This document shows positions 10,829 through 20,761 of a stretch of 47,577 nucleotides of DNA, in pieces (position 1 is the first letter of the stretch; each line of letters opens with the position of its first letter). Source of the stretch: Blattamonas nauphoetae (taxonomy: Eukaryota; Preaxostyla; Oxymonadida); the NCBI GenBank assembly GCA_033064195.1, contig JARBJD010000461.1:1-47577 (forward strand), given 5' to 3'. Below the pieces are notes generated by a model. That model was not told the origin of the DNA and ran no database searches. It was given only the letters and a program-made list of their open reading frames with translations. The translations under genes and the position numbers were made by a program.

Positions 10829-12211
10829 CATCCTACGCCTTCTTTCCATCGCTATTTTCATGAATATTTCTCGAACCTGACCCACTCACTTCCTTTGTCT
10901 ATATTCACGAGTTCGATGCTTTTTTTGTTTTAATGCTCTATTTTTGACACTTCTCTCTTTGCTCATTCACTTGTCTGCCATTCCCAAAACTGATCAATTG
11001 ACACCTCCGTCTTCGGAGGTGTCCATGATCTGGTGGTGTCCAAATTCTGGTTTTTAAGAACTCAAAAGTGTCCAAATTCTGGTGGAAAATTTCAGGTGTC
11101 AAAATTCTGGTGAATTCGATCAAAAGTGTCCATATTTTTGCGACCCTCCACTGATAGATGTGGGACTCAATTGAATTTGGAGACATAATTCACATTTCAT
11201 CATAAATACGCAACAAGGACAGTTGTAGAGTAAAGGAGAGATTGAAGGAAGCTTATTACACCTTCTAAAGGAGTGTGAACTCAAATGGAGATTTTCGGGA
11301 ATCTCATTGCTTTTCTCATTTGTTATGGGCTGATCTCGATTCTCACATTAACTATTTCCATATGGTAACGAAAAAAAGATCAATAAAAACTGAATGAAAA
11401 CACGTGTGAAATGTATGAAGTTGAGATGAACGTGATCCGTCCTTCAATTGGAGAGATCTCTTTCTGCATCCACGATCAAAGTATGACGACATGGTATCCC
11501 TGTGCTTGCCTAAATTTGTGAAGAGGATGAAAAAGAAGGAATGAGAAAGAGAGCAAACGTGCAAAACACGGAAAAGAGGCTGGATCCTTTTGGATTGGTG
11601 GAGTGACCAACCTGTTCGTCTAATTTGTTGAATCAACAAAGTTGGATGGATAAACACTGAAAAATGTGAAAAACAAGAAGGAAATTGAGTGATGAAGGAA
11701 ACAGGGAGATATTGGCAAGAAAAGTGATGAAACAATTGTTGTTGAAAAAATTGATCAATTGAGTTGTGTATGAAGGAAAACACACCCGAATAGCATTTCA
11801 GCGAACATCAGGTCATTGTCCGCGAGTTGGCAAATCTCGAAGTCAGGATCCTTGATCGGGGATTTTTGAGCGGGCAAGAGGGTATTTAGGCTGTTTGATC
11901 ACATCCATTATCGAGTTTATCAATATTTTTGGACTCTTGGTATTAAGTTTTCGTCATGTCATCTGAGACGTGGCAGGTGAGAAGGATTGGGATATGAGTT
12001 TTCTCGGAGAACGGAGACCTATTCACATTGGTTGTGGGAAGATCATACCTTGATTTTCCTTTCTCCACTTCAAGACAATTTTACCTTTCCATTGACTTTT
12101 GTGGCGTGAACATACCAGTTCACGAATAATATTCACAAATATTAGACCGTACTTGTCTATAGATCGCTCAAAGACGGAATTATGTCCCGAAAAAGAATTA
12201 TGTCCCATGTC
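10829..12211. other. Non-coding interval with a hairpin and short degenerate repeats
   Basis: A perfect 10-bp stem with a 4-base loop lies at 11000-11023 (GACACCTCCG / CGGAGGTGTC). Right after it, GTGTCC(A)AATTCTGGT-like words recur four or five times to about 11145. A 27-codon hydrophobic ORF starts at ATG 11286 (MEIFGNLIAFLICYG) without support. A 143-codon minus frame at 11352-11783 is compositionally odd and has no motif. The rest is unremarkable. Confidence 0.4.
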
Positions 12212-12213
12212 TA
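12212..12213. repeat. TA target-site duplication, left, pogo-like element 1
   Basis: The element is flanked by TA at 12212-12213 and 13839-13840, the duplication expected of the Tc1/mariner/pogo superfamily. Confidence 0.7.
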
Positions 12214-12231
12214 TAGTGGTTGATCAACCGG
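12214..12231 (+). repeat. Left terminal inverted repeat, pogo-like element 1
   Basis: TAGTGGTTGATCAACCGG matches the reverse complement of the right end over 14 bases before a one-base indel. Confidence 0.8.
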
Positions 12232-12279
12232 TGTTTTTTAGATAATGGGTACTTATTCCCCTGCTGCCCCATGATAATT

Positions 12280-13717
12280 ATGCCTAAAGTGTCCCCTCTC
12301 TCGGACCAAGAAATCATCAATTTAGCTGTCTCACATGAGTACCGGACCATCCCGCACAGAGGCGAGCGCTTCGCTCGCCTCTGTCGGGACCACCAGATAC
12401 CCTATTCTCGTATCATAAAGCTCAAACTTGTGCCTGTCAAAACCTTCAGGCTGGCGATAGCCAGCTTAAAAAGAGGGAGGCCATGCGGAGTGGTGGGAAG
12501 ACCATCAAAACTTAGCCCTGAGGAGCGGGTCTCCATAGAAACACGGATCAACCAGGACAAAGATCGTCGAACATTCCATGACGCATCGTCCATCAGATCT
12601 CTGGTATTTCTTCGTTTTTTCACATTTTTTTCTTGACTAGTGCTTAGAAGCAATTAATGATAGACCCCAGGACAGTGAACACCCAACACTATCAAGTACT
12701 TATGGATATTCGTTTGTTCGTATTTCGAACAGTCTTTCACTGAAAAAATCGCAACAATTTCCCCATGAGCGCTTCAGACAGACCTCAAGACAGGTGATCG
12801 AACCTTGGTTCGACACCTACATCCGATTAAGGAATTCTTATCTTTACAACGTTTCACTCATATTTAATTTAGACGAAAGTTTTTGTAATTCTGCACACAT
12901 ACATAACAATCTGGTCGCTGTCGATCCTGCCGACCCAAGACCAATGGTTCCTCATATCCCACTCCCACCCAAAACAACAATCACGTTCACGGTAGCAGCA
13001 GATGGCGAGGCTCTTCCTTCTCTCCTCATTGTGCCTTTTCCACAAGTTCCGCCGGAGTTTACTCGATTCCAGAACTATAAGCTCAAAATCATCGCCTCTC
13101 AACAAACGAGAATGACAAACGTTCTATTTCCTTCGCTTTTCCAGATTCATATTCTCCCCTACATCATTCAACGGAGACTCGACGTAGCAACCCCTCAAAG
13201 CCGAATTCTCCTCATTATGGACGGTTTGCGGTGTCACTATTCTCCCACAATGCTTCATCTCTGCCGAACCAACCTCATCGACCTGGTGATCCTACCGTCA
13301 CATACCACCCACATGCTCCAACCGGTGGATCAGTATGTGACGGCGAACTTCAAAGATGGTTTAAGATCCAACATCACACCGCTACCACTCGCCACAGTCC
13401 AAGAAAAACGAACGATCTTCATCGAGACCATTCGTGATTCTCTCGTCAATGCTGTCTCGGCTCGTACAATCCAAGCATCATTTCGTGACACCGGTCTGGA
13501 GCCTGTGAGTCTGGCAGCGATCCAACGAAAACTTACAGACGGTGAGCTGCCAAGACGCCTCAACCCTCCACCGGGACGCAGAGATCACTCACGAAACGGC
13601 ATCTGGTTCATTTCAGATGAGCAACTTCGAAGGAGGATCAATGCCCCACAGAACGACCCTATCCCCATGGATGCTGATGATGATGGAGGAGGTGATTCAA
13701 GTGAGGATGAGGAGTAG
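12280..13717 (+). CDS. pogo-like DDE transposase
   Basis: This is the cut-and-paste transposase of the surrounding element. Exons are 12280-12603 and 12641-13717; removing a 37-nt intron (GTATTT...CTAG) keeps phase 0 and gives about 466 residues. The N-terminal ~110 residues form helix-turn-helix-type DNA-binding regions (LSDQEIINLAV..., GRPSKLSPEERVSIE). The DDE_1 core shows D1 in IFNLDESF, D2 in LLIMDGLRCH and D3 in LPSHTTHMLQPVDQ. The C-terminus is acidic (DADDDGGGDSSEDEE). The start at ATG 12280 (or 12271) is preferred because the further upstream in-frame TTG at 12220 lies inside the terminal repeat. All catalytic residues are present, so the protein is probably functional. Confidence 0.85.
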
Positions 13718-13820
13718 ATAGAGTTCATTTATTCGTCTCATTTCATTTTAAAAAGGAAACGGTTCAATTTGTATTAGAAATGGGTGCAAAAAGGATCTGA
13801 CACCGTTTGTTTAAATTGTA

Positions 13821-13838
13821 CGGTTTGATCAACCACTA
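13821..13838 (-). repeat. Right terminal inverted repeat, pogo-like element 1
   Basis: CGGTTTGATCAACCACTA is the inverted partner of the left end. Confidence 0.8.
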
Positions 13839-14038
13839 TATGAAGAGTGATCCGCTGATTCAATTGATTGATGGAATTGTCACTCAAATTTACATATATT
13901 CGAATATTAACCAATCCAGATCAGCCAGAGCTGCCAAAGAGATGTCCCTTAGGAATCATCAGAGAGAAAGTCGCGTCTGCGTGAAATGGGTGAAGAAAAA
14001 CATGAAAGAACGAGATCCATCCGACTCTCCAGACATCT

Positions 14039-14629
14039 CTACCGAAATAGCAATGTCTCAAGATCAGTCTTCGACACCCCGATCAGGTGGATGCTCAGAA
14101 TGATCGAATAAAAGCCGTCCAACGCGTATCCTGTCAGTTCCGGGAGAGGCTCTGAGGAGACATATGAACCCGCCAAAATATCAAGAAAATGGGCTGGAAG
14201 TGTTGGAGGGGGAGATATTGGGGTTTGCTTTGTGATTATTGAAAGGGCGAGAAATTGGCCGAGTTGGGTGGCTTGAGTTGAAGTGAGTGGTTCTTGAAAT
14301 GACCTGACTGCTTCTGCCAGTGTGTTATACATCTTTTGTGATGATGGCGAGGGATCGGAGGACGGGATAAGCTTGCGGCATGCAACTGAGAGTTCGTGTG
14401 GTTTCTGCACTGGTGTATTCTCGGAGCGTTGAGAAGTGTTTGATGATTGAAGAGATGGTGTGGAGTTTGATACCGTACAGATAAATGTGTGGAGTGTCAT
14501 TGTGTTGCTTGGTATGTGGCGGTGACACTTGGGACAGATTGGATATTGTGACTCCTTGATTTGGCGAGTATAAGCCGCAAAAGGATTTGGGATGTTAAAC
14601 AAGGAACATGGAGGATCGAGAAGCATCAT
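14039..14629 (-). CDS. C2HC-type zinc-finger protein, unknown function
   Basis: About 196 residues if read from the double ATG at 14629; the frame is open upstream to 14707 but would then overlap the start of the opposite gene. A compact zinc knuckle of the Cx2C...Hx3C type is clear (CPKCHRHIPS, then LHTFIC). A serine/threonine/proline-rich linker follows, then a helical C-terminal half (YNTLAEAVRSFQEPL, HFLDILAGSYVSSEPL). It may bind protein or nucleic acid; I do not recognise a named family. It is head-to-head with the 5-phosphatase gene, whose best ATG is at 14686, leaving 56 bp between starts. Further exons at the 3' side cannot be excluded. Confidence 0.55.
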   Translation of the reverse strand: MMLLDPPCSLFNIPNPFAAYTRQIKESQYPICPKCHRHIPSNTMTLHTFICTVSNSTPSLQSSNTSQRSENTPVQKPHELSVACRKLIPSSDPSPSSQKMYNTLAEAVRSFQEPLTSTQATQLGQFLALSIITKQTPISPPPTLPAHFLDILAGSYVSSEPLPELTGYALDGFYSIILSIHLIGVSKTDLETLLFR

Positions 14630-14685
14630 TGTATCCGAGAGACGAGGAGAGAAGACAATGCCTTCCTGATCAACCCAACAACTCA

Positions 14686-17600
14686 ATGAATCAGGGTAGA
14701 TTCTCAATCAATGAGTTTCAAGCCTTGTCAGAGCCACCAGATCCCCTCTCGTTGTGTGCATTTACCTGGAATGTGAACAATTCACATCCTCCTGATTCAT
14801 ACTCCCTCCTAACCTTCATTGACCGAATCGCTCTCCTCGTTGAGAAGAAGGAGGAAGAAAGATGCCAGGCCAAGAGTCCTACACCCTTATCTCTCCCTCA
14901 GAATCCTTTTACGGTGCATAAGATGAACAAGCTCCAACCGGAACAAGAAAACACTCCACAACACCAATCACCTCACACCACTTCGATCTCTCCTCCAATT
15001 TTACCAATACCCCTTCCCAGTCTCCCACCACCTCATATGTTCTTTTTTGGATTTCAAGAAGTTGATTTAACTGCCGGTGGACTCCTCAAACAGGACACCG
15101 GAAAGTCTGCACTCTGGCGTGACTCTCTCGGGAAAGTTCTGAACATGTATTACAGTTCCCGTGCGTATACCAGTAGATTGCAAGAGACTGTCAAAAAATC
15201 TCAGACAAAGCTCGACGAATGGAGAGACTACCATTCAAGAAATGTCAAAAGTGACTTCACGGCCGAACTGGATGGTGCTCAACATTCCCCATCCAACACA
15301 AAGACACATCAAGCACCTGGAGATGCTCCAAGCGCTTTGTCAGTCCAACAGTCGATCTGGTCAATTCAATCTTTCATCGACAAGCTCTCCAAAACTCCAG
15401 AACCACCATTTGTATGCATTCAAGACAAGCAATATGTCGGAGTCGCCTCAATCCTGTTTGTTCGGAGAGAATTGCTCCCCTTTTTTGTTTCAATCGAATC
15501 GAAAGTCGTCGGCACAGGGTTTATGAAAACGATGGGCAACAAAGGCGGGATCGGGATTAGTCTCCAAATTGAGTGGAAAGCACCAACGAGGCATGATTCT
15601 GGAACGACTTCTTCTGTCAAGACTGGCGCGCAAGGGGGTGAAAAGCCTCGACGGGTGTTGAAATTACGATCTAATCCACTGTTGACTAAAAAGGCTTTAG
15701 ACCAACATTCATTCAAGCGAATATCACTGTGTTTGCTCAATGCTCATCTTGCTGCTGGTTCAAAACAGTTTAAACGGCGACTGGAGGACTACACTCAAAT
15801 CTTGAAGGGCATGCTCTTCACTCCGAAAACACACTCCCAACTCGATCCATCACCTTCCTCCGCTCATTCCACCAAATCCCCAAAGCATTTGCAGTCACTC
15901 TTCACACCATCGTCTCCTCTCGTGCAGACCCAAATGAGTTCAAGCACGGTCAGGCAGCGCTCGGGGACAGAGGTGGTGCGTGGATCGATGCGGAAGACGT
16001 TTCATGCTCAACAAGCCCTTTCCACGGCAGTTGACCTTCACCCCATCCCCTCCTTCAAACCCCACCAAACCACAACTCCCCCCTCAAAGGACGATCACCA
16101 CACCGTCACCCAACGCCAGAAGAGCTCGAGTTTCTTTGTTTCTCCAAAAGCGTCTCTTGACCACCCGTCTCGAACTGCATCGCTGATCGTCGACAGCCTC
16201 AACACTCCACTGACTCCCCTTCCACCCGCTCCCATCTCCGAAGAGGACTTCGTGCTCACCCAAACACTCCCTCCGTCGACCAGCCCTCAGCCACTCGACG
16301 CCTCACCCGCCCAACACGCGAACGAGGCTGAGCACGGCCTGAAGATTTACGATCACGACCTCGTCGTCTTCATCGGCGATCTCAATTTTCGGGTCGACGC
16401 GCCGATGGAGAACGTGCACGGAGCGATCCACGCGTTCAATCGGAGCAGAAAGGAGAAATGGGAACAGAACCAACGGCAACGCTTTTTGGAGGAGAAGATG
16501 AAGGAGTTGGAGAGCATGCGGGCAGATTACGAGCGAATGGAAGCCGAGCAGACCAAACAGAAAGAAGAGCAGAGGCAGATGGAAGAAGAGGACAGGCTGG
16601 CCGAGTCAATCCGAAATCCGCCAAAACCCAAACCGAAGACACTTCGCATCGGCCGCACCACATCCCACTCAGCCCACCCTTCGAAGCACACGGCATCAGC
16701 AGCCACTGACACGAAAAGGGAAGGGGAGGAGAATTCGCATCATGCGGAGGATGCAGAACGGCTGGTGGAGGAGGAGAATGAAGACGAACTGCCGCCTGTC
16801 CCGTCGGACTCGGAGATGGAAGATTGCGAGGAGGAGAGGAGGAAGAGCACGGAAAGGAACGATGACGCAGGCACTGCAGAGGAGATGGGAGTTCATGCAG
16901 GTGGACACACCATCTCTGAAGAAACCGCGTCGGATGAAATCGTCACCAAAACGGAAGAGGCGAGTGAAGACCATCATCACCAAGCCAATCACCTCGTCGC
17001 TAGACATCCGCCCCTTCCCCTTCCTCCTCCTTCAGTTGCAGACGCCGAAACATCTTCAAAAGATGGAGAGGACTCGTGTATCTCCACACAGGAGCTGTTG
17101 AAGCAGAAGCCTCTGTTTGTATCACCATACGATGTGAACCAGAGAAGAGCGACAATCGCTAAGACGATGCAGCAATCAGTGAACAGTTTGCTCAACTCCC
17201 TCGGCTCTCTTCTCATCCAATTTCATGACTTCATTCAATCTCATCTCCCGCATCTCTCACTCTCTCACCCTCTCTCTCTTTTCTCTTCTCTTTCCTGTTC
17301 CCTCACAGTCCACCAAACTGATCGTCCACCTCACCTCGCCCAGCCGCTGCAATACCTCCTCGCGCACGACCAGCTGCTGGGAGAGTGGAAACGGCTGAGG
17401 GAAGAGCGGGAGAAAGGTGTGTGCACAGTCGAGGCGGAGGAGAAGGAGAAGAGCGATTCTGCTGTACCTCCTTTTCTGGGTCTGCACGAGGGACCAATCA
17501 CATTCCTTCCGAGCTACAAACTGCTGAAGGGGACAAACAAATACTACAAAGTCTGCTTCTTCCCTCATCACCATTCTCTGCCCTCTCTTCTCTCCCAACA

Positions 17601-19297
17601 CTCAATTTCTCTTCTCTCTCCTGACTTCTCTGTTCATCTTCTCAGAACGACGAGAAGCCGCGTGTGCCGAGTTGGTGTGACAGGATTCTGTGGACAACTG
17701 GAAAGGAAATGGCTGAACTGGAAAAGAAGGAGAGGACGCTGCGAGACGAACGACTTGCGAAAGAAGAGAAGAGGCGAGTCGAAGAAGAGAAGAGGAAAGA
17801 GGAGGAGGAACGCAATCGGAAGGCAGAAGAGAAGACGGAGGAAGAGAGGAAAAGGAAGAAGCGAGAAGAAGAGGAAGAGAGAAGGAAAGAAGAAAGAAAA
17901 CGGAAAGACGAAGACGAGAAGCAAAAGCGAGAGAATGAGCGGAAGCGGAAAGATGAGGAAAGAAGGAAGAGAGAGGAAGACGAGCTTCAGAAAAAGGAGG
18001 AAGAATCGAAGAGACAAGCGCCTGTTCCTCCTCCACCACTGGCAGAGTCAGCAGAGCCACTGGAACTGGTCGAGGGAGAAGATGTGAACGAGAATGATAT
18101 CGCAAGCACTGTCTCCCAAACCATTGGAGAGGACATGGCATCTCGACTCGTCGGGAGCAACATCGACACTTGCCCAGTGAATGAGCAAAGCGCAAAGTTG
18201 GAGAAAGAAGAGCACAACAAGAATATCGCCGAGCAACACGCAGACCCGGTACTCGACGAGCCAGCAGCAGAAGAGGAGGGCGAAGGAGATTTGGAGAAGA
18301 CGGTAAATGATATTCATGCACAACGGCATCCAACTGACAGTTCATCTGCACTGAATGGTGAAGCAAGAGAGGACTCGGACGAGAACAGGAAGACAGACGA
18401 TTCCACACCTTCCGCCGAGGGAGTTCAGCCATCCTGTGAGCCTGCCAATGCACACGCTGATGCATGTGGTGGACACATCGGAAGCCGAACTGAACAGGTC
18501 GAGACAAAGGAGAAGCCGAAGACAGACGATTCCACACCTTCAGCTGAGGAAGTTCAGCCACACTGCGAACGTGTCAATTCACACACGATGGACACAGACC
18601 AACTACTCTTCTCTCCGCCCACGAACGAGCGAGAGGAACAGCACGTCACAACAGAACAGGCAATCGTCGACACCCTCCCACCGCTTCACTCCTCTCCTCT
18701 TCCGCCTCAAACACCTCCACACACCACTCATCCACCAACCGCCTCGTCTCTTCCCTGCCCAGTTTCTGATCAATCCTCCCTCTCCACTCTTCCTCCCTCC
18801 ACATTCTCTCCTTCCACGAGCCAGGACTCCGATCACACCCCAAAAGGGCCAGCGATTGAGCAGCTGTTCTACCACTCGTTCGACTTCTCTTTCATCTCCG
18901 ACCACTTCCCCGTGTTCTCGCTGTTTTCCGTCACGCTGGATCCGTCGGAAGTGGAGAGGAGGGCAGAAATGTGGAAGAGTCGGAGAGAGATGGAGACGAG
19001 CGAGTCATGTGAGAGTGTGTCTTTCTCCTTTTCTCCTTCCTCCTCTTCTCTCCTCATCCTTTGTCTCCTTCAGTCATCGTGCGGGATCTTTCGGAGCTTG
19101 TCTTTTCTCAAACAGTCCGCGAGCGTCGTCTCGAAGACATTGAACGGAAGAAGTCTGTGAACAAGTCAAAAGGGCATCCTCCTCACTCCGTCTCCACTGA
19201 TGCAGAGTCTCATTCTGTCGATGAACGTGGAGAAGAGAAACTCGGAGAAAACAAAAAGTTGCCACCTGTTGCTCCTCCGTCCATTCTAACCTCATAA
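14686..19297 (+). CDS. Inositol polyphosphate 5-phosphatase with giant insertions
   Basis: It should remove the 5-phosphate from phosphoinositides or soluble inositol phosphates. Exons 14686-17185, 17309-17550, 17646-19008 and 19074-19297 sum to 4329 nt (1442 residues). The middle introns have donors GTTTGC and GTCTGC; all junctions keep frame. IPPc motifs come in the right order: FTWNVN (~27), FQEVDL (~123), GNKGGIG (~283), NAHLAAG (~351), VVFIGDLNFRVD (~563), PSYKL (~900), RVPSWCDRILW (~922) and SDHFPVFS (~1332). Catalytic residues look intact. About 190, 250 and 390 extra residues sit between motifs. The last insert, between WCDRIL and SDH, is a long charged coiled coil plus a region with an internal duplication (KTDDSTPSAE twice). 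ATG 14608 is an alternative start. There is no SH2, SAC or RhoGAP domain. Confidence 0.85.
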
Positions 19298-19436
19298 TTT
19301 TGTTGTTAATATTGATTATTCTTGATTTCGACTCTTTTCTTGTTTTGATGTTGATGGTATGCCAGAATTAAAGGAACATTGTGTTGAAAACAAAGCGTTG
19401 GTATCTGCACAAATAATGGAGAATTTTGATTAAAAA

Positions 19437-20493
19437 TTAAAAATAATCCATGATGGCTTCATACAACTCGCTCCCATTCGAAAAGAACTCATGAACTCGC
19501 GAAGACATTGAGAGCGGAGTGTCTGAATCGATCAGGAATAATCCAAGTTTCTTCTCCCCAGGGACGTTATTGTGATTCACTAAATGTTCGATTTTTGCTA
19601 TATCATCAATGATTCGTCCGATAAACAAGTTTTTGTTCACAAAATGTGTCGATATTGTCCCATCAGGAAGATGAATGTCGATGTACACTTTGTCTAGGTG
19701 CTTCACTTTTGAATCGCCCTAAAAACTTCGAAATGAGAAAGGAGGACCTTTGCTTTCATTCGTTTTGCTCTCTGTTCAGCGAACGTCGACTTGGGACGAT
19801 TTGCCAGTTGTGCTCGGAGAGCGACGCTTCTGCCTTGCAGTGAATGATGCTTTGCTTGACCTTCAGGAACAAATTGTGTGCACATATGAGATTCGGGGAG
19901 ATGGTGTCTGTTTGGGAACGAATTGAGATTGTCGAGAGGGATAGGGTGGATGACGAACAAACTTGACGCAGAGTGCTTTGTGACAATACGGACAGAACAA
20001 TGGGACATGCATCTGCTCTGAACAACCATGAAATGTGCATTGAATCAGATTCGATGGACGGGCGGGCAATTTGCAGCCTTGCTCGATGTGTCTGTTGACC
20101 TGATCTGGATGAGAACTGGGAAGAAAGATACAGCGATGTTTGGATCTTCGTTGAGACCAACATAGACAGGCTGGTTACAGAGAGGGCATCGGGGAACGGT
20201 TCGATCAGATGGTGGCTGTAGTGAATCTGATATGTGTGGTGAGTGAATCAAGAGATACACGAACAACTATGACGTGTTGGATCATAGTGCTCTGCACAAA
20301 AAGGGAGTCCACAGCTTTATTCAGTTCAAGTAGAGACAGGTGGCATATAATAGAGAACAAATCACACTGATTACATTTGATGGGGAGAAAATCGAGTTGG
20401 CGGCAGGTTGGCTCACTACAACTGATGAATAAGGTAATTCATTGATGATAAAATCCGATACTGCAACCCGTAATCTTCTCCCACCTTCTCCAT
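19437..20493 (-). CDS. ZFAND1: AN1-type zinc finger protein, ZFAND1/CUZ1-like
   Basis: Homologues bring p97/Cdc48 and the 26S proteasome together, for example at stress granules and under arsenite. Seven exons (20493-20468, 20421-20368, 20314-20259, 20226-20132, 20099-19963, 19907-19748, 19718-19437) total 810 nt, 269 residues, almost the size of human ZFAND1 (268). Introns are 29-55 nt. Splicing restores a first AN1 finger (CSEPTCRQLDFLPIKC, then CGLPFCAEH), a CPLCNQPV segment followed by NRHIEQGC, a second AN1 finger (CTFHGC, CPYC, CVKHHLPESHMC), a basic KMKAKGDSKV linker and a ubiquitin-like C-terminus (YIDIHLPDGT, FIGRIIDDIAKI). The CPLC segment between fingers is more typical of ZFAND2 and plant SAP proteins. 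An in-frame ATG at 20676 would add 61 residues. It converges with the 5-phosphatase gene (139 bp apart). Confidence 0.85.
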
Positions 20494-20761
20494 CAGTGGC
20501 TGTCGATGAAGTGGACAATGATGATGAAATCCATGAAAGGGGAGATCAACTTTGAACCTCAGAAACAGCTTGTGTGTCCCTCTTATTTGGAGTATCTTCT
20601 CTATCACATGAAAATCTTTCGAGAAATGACCATCATAAAGTCTGACGAAGGACATAGAATCGTCAGTGTCTTTCATTTTCGTGCATCACTCGACTTCACC
20701 AGAGCGAATCCTCAATTTGGTGGGAGTGGTCCCACTTCCTTCTGATCGTCTGTCTCTTCGA

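Larger units (their letters stand above)
12214..13838 (+). mobile_element. pogo/Tc1-type DNA transposon, whole-looking (1625 bp)
   Basis: Terminal inverted repeats begin TAGTGGTTGATCAA at both ends (12214-12231 and 13821-13838; one-base indel after 14 matches, then CCG). A TA duplication flanks both ends. The interior holds one transposase gene with a single 37-nt intron and all three catalytic aspartates. Nothing in the coding frame looks broken, so it may be recent or still mobile. The family is IS630-Tc1-mariner, pogo/Tigger-like branch, judged from the D-D-D spacing and the LxPxxTxxLQPxD motif. Confidence 0.85.

Noticed and set aside
11352-11783. 143-codon minus-strand frame
   Set aside because: Phe/His/Ser-rich composition, no domain, no splice partners; probably chance.
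12220-12279. TTG start of the transposase at 12220
   Set aside because: The codon lies within the terminal inverted repeat; ATG 12271 or 12280 is more sensible.
14608-14685. Upstream ATG 14608 as the start of the 5-phosphatase
   Set aside because: It would overlap the start of the divergent zinc-finger gene; ATG 14686 is just upstream of the conserved domain. Kept only as an alternative.
17602-18561. Minus-strand 319-codon frame in the 5-phosphatase
   Set aside because: It is a low-complexity Ser/Leu-rich shadow of the Glu/Lys/Arg-rich coiled coil on the plus strand.
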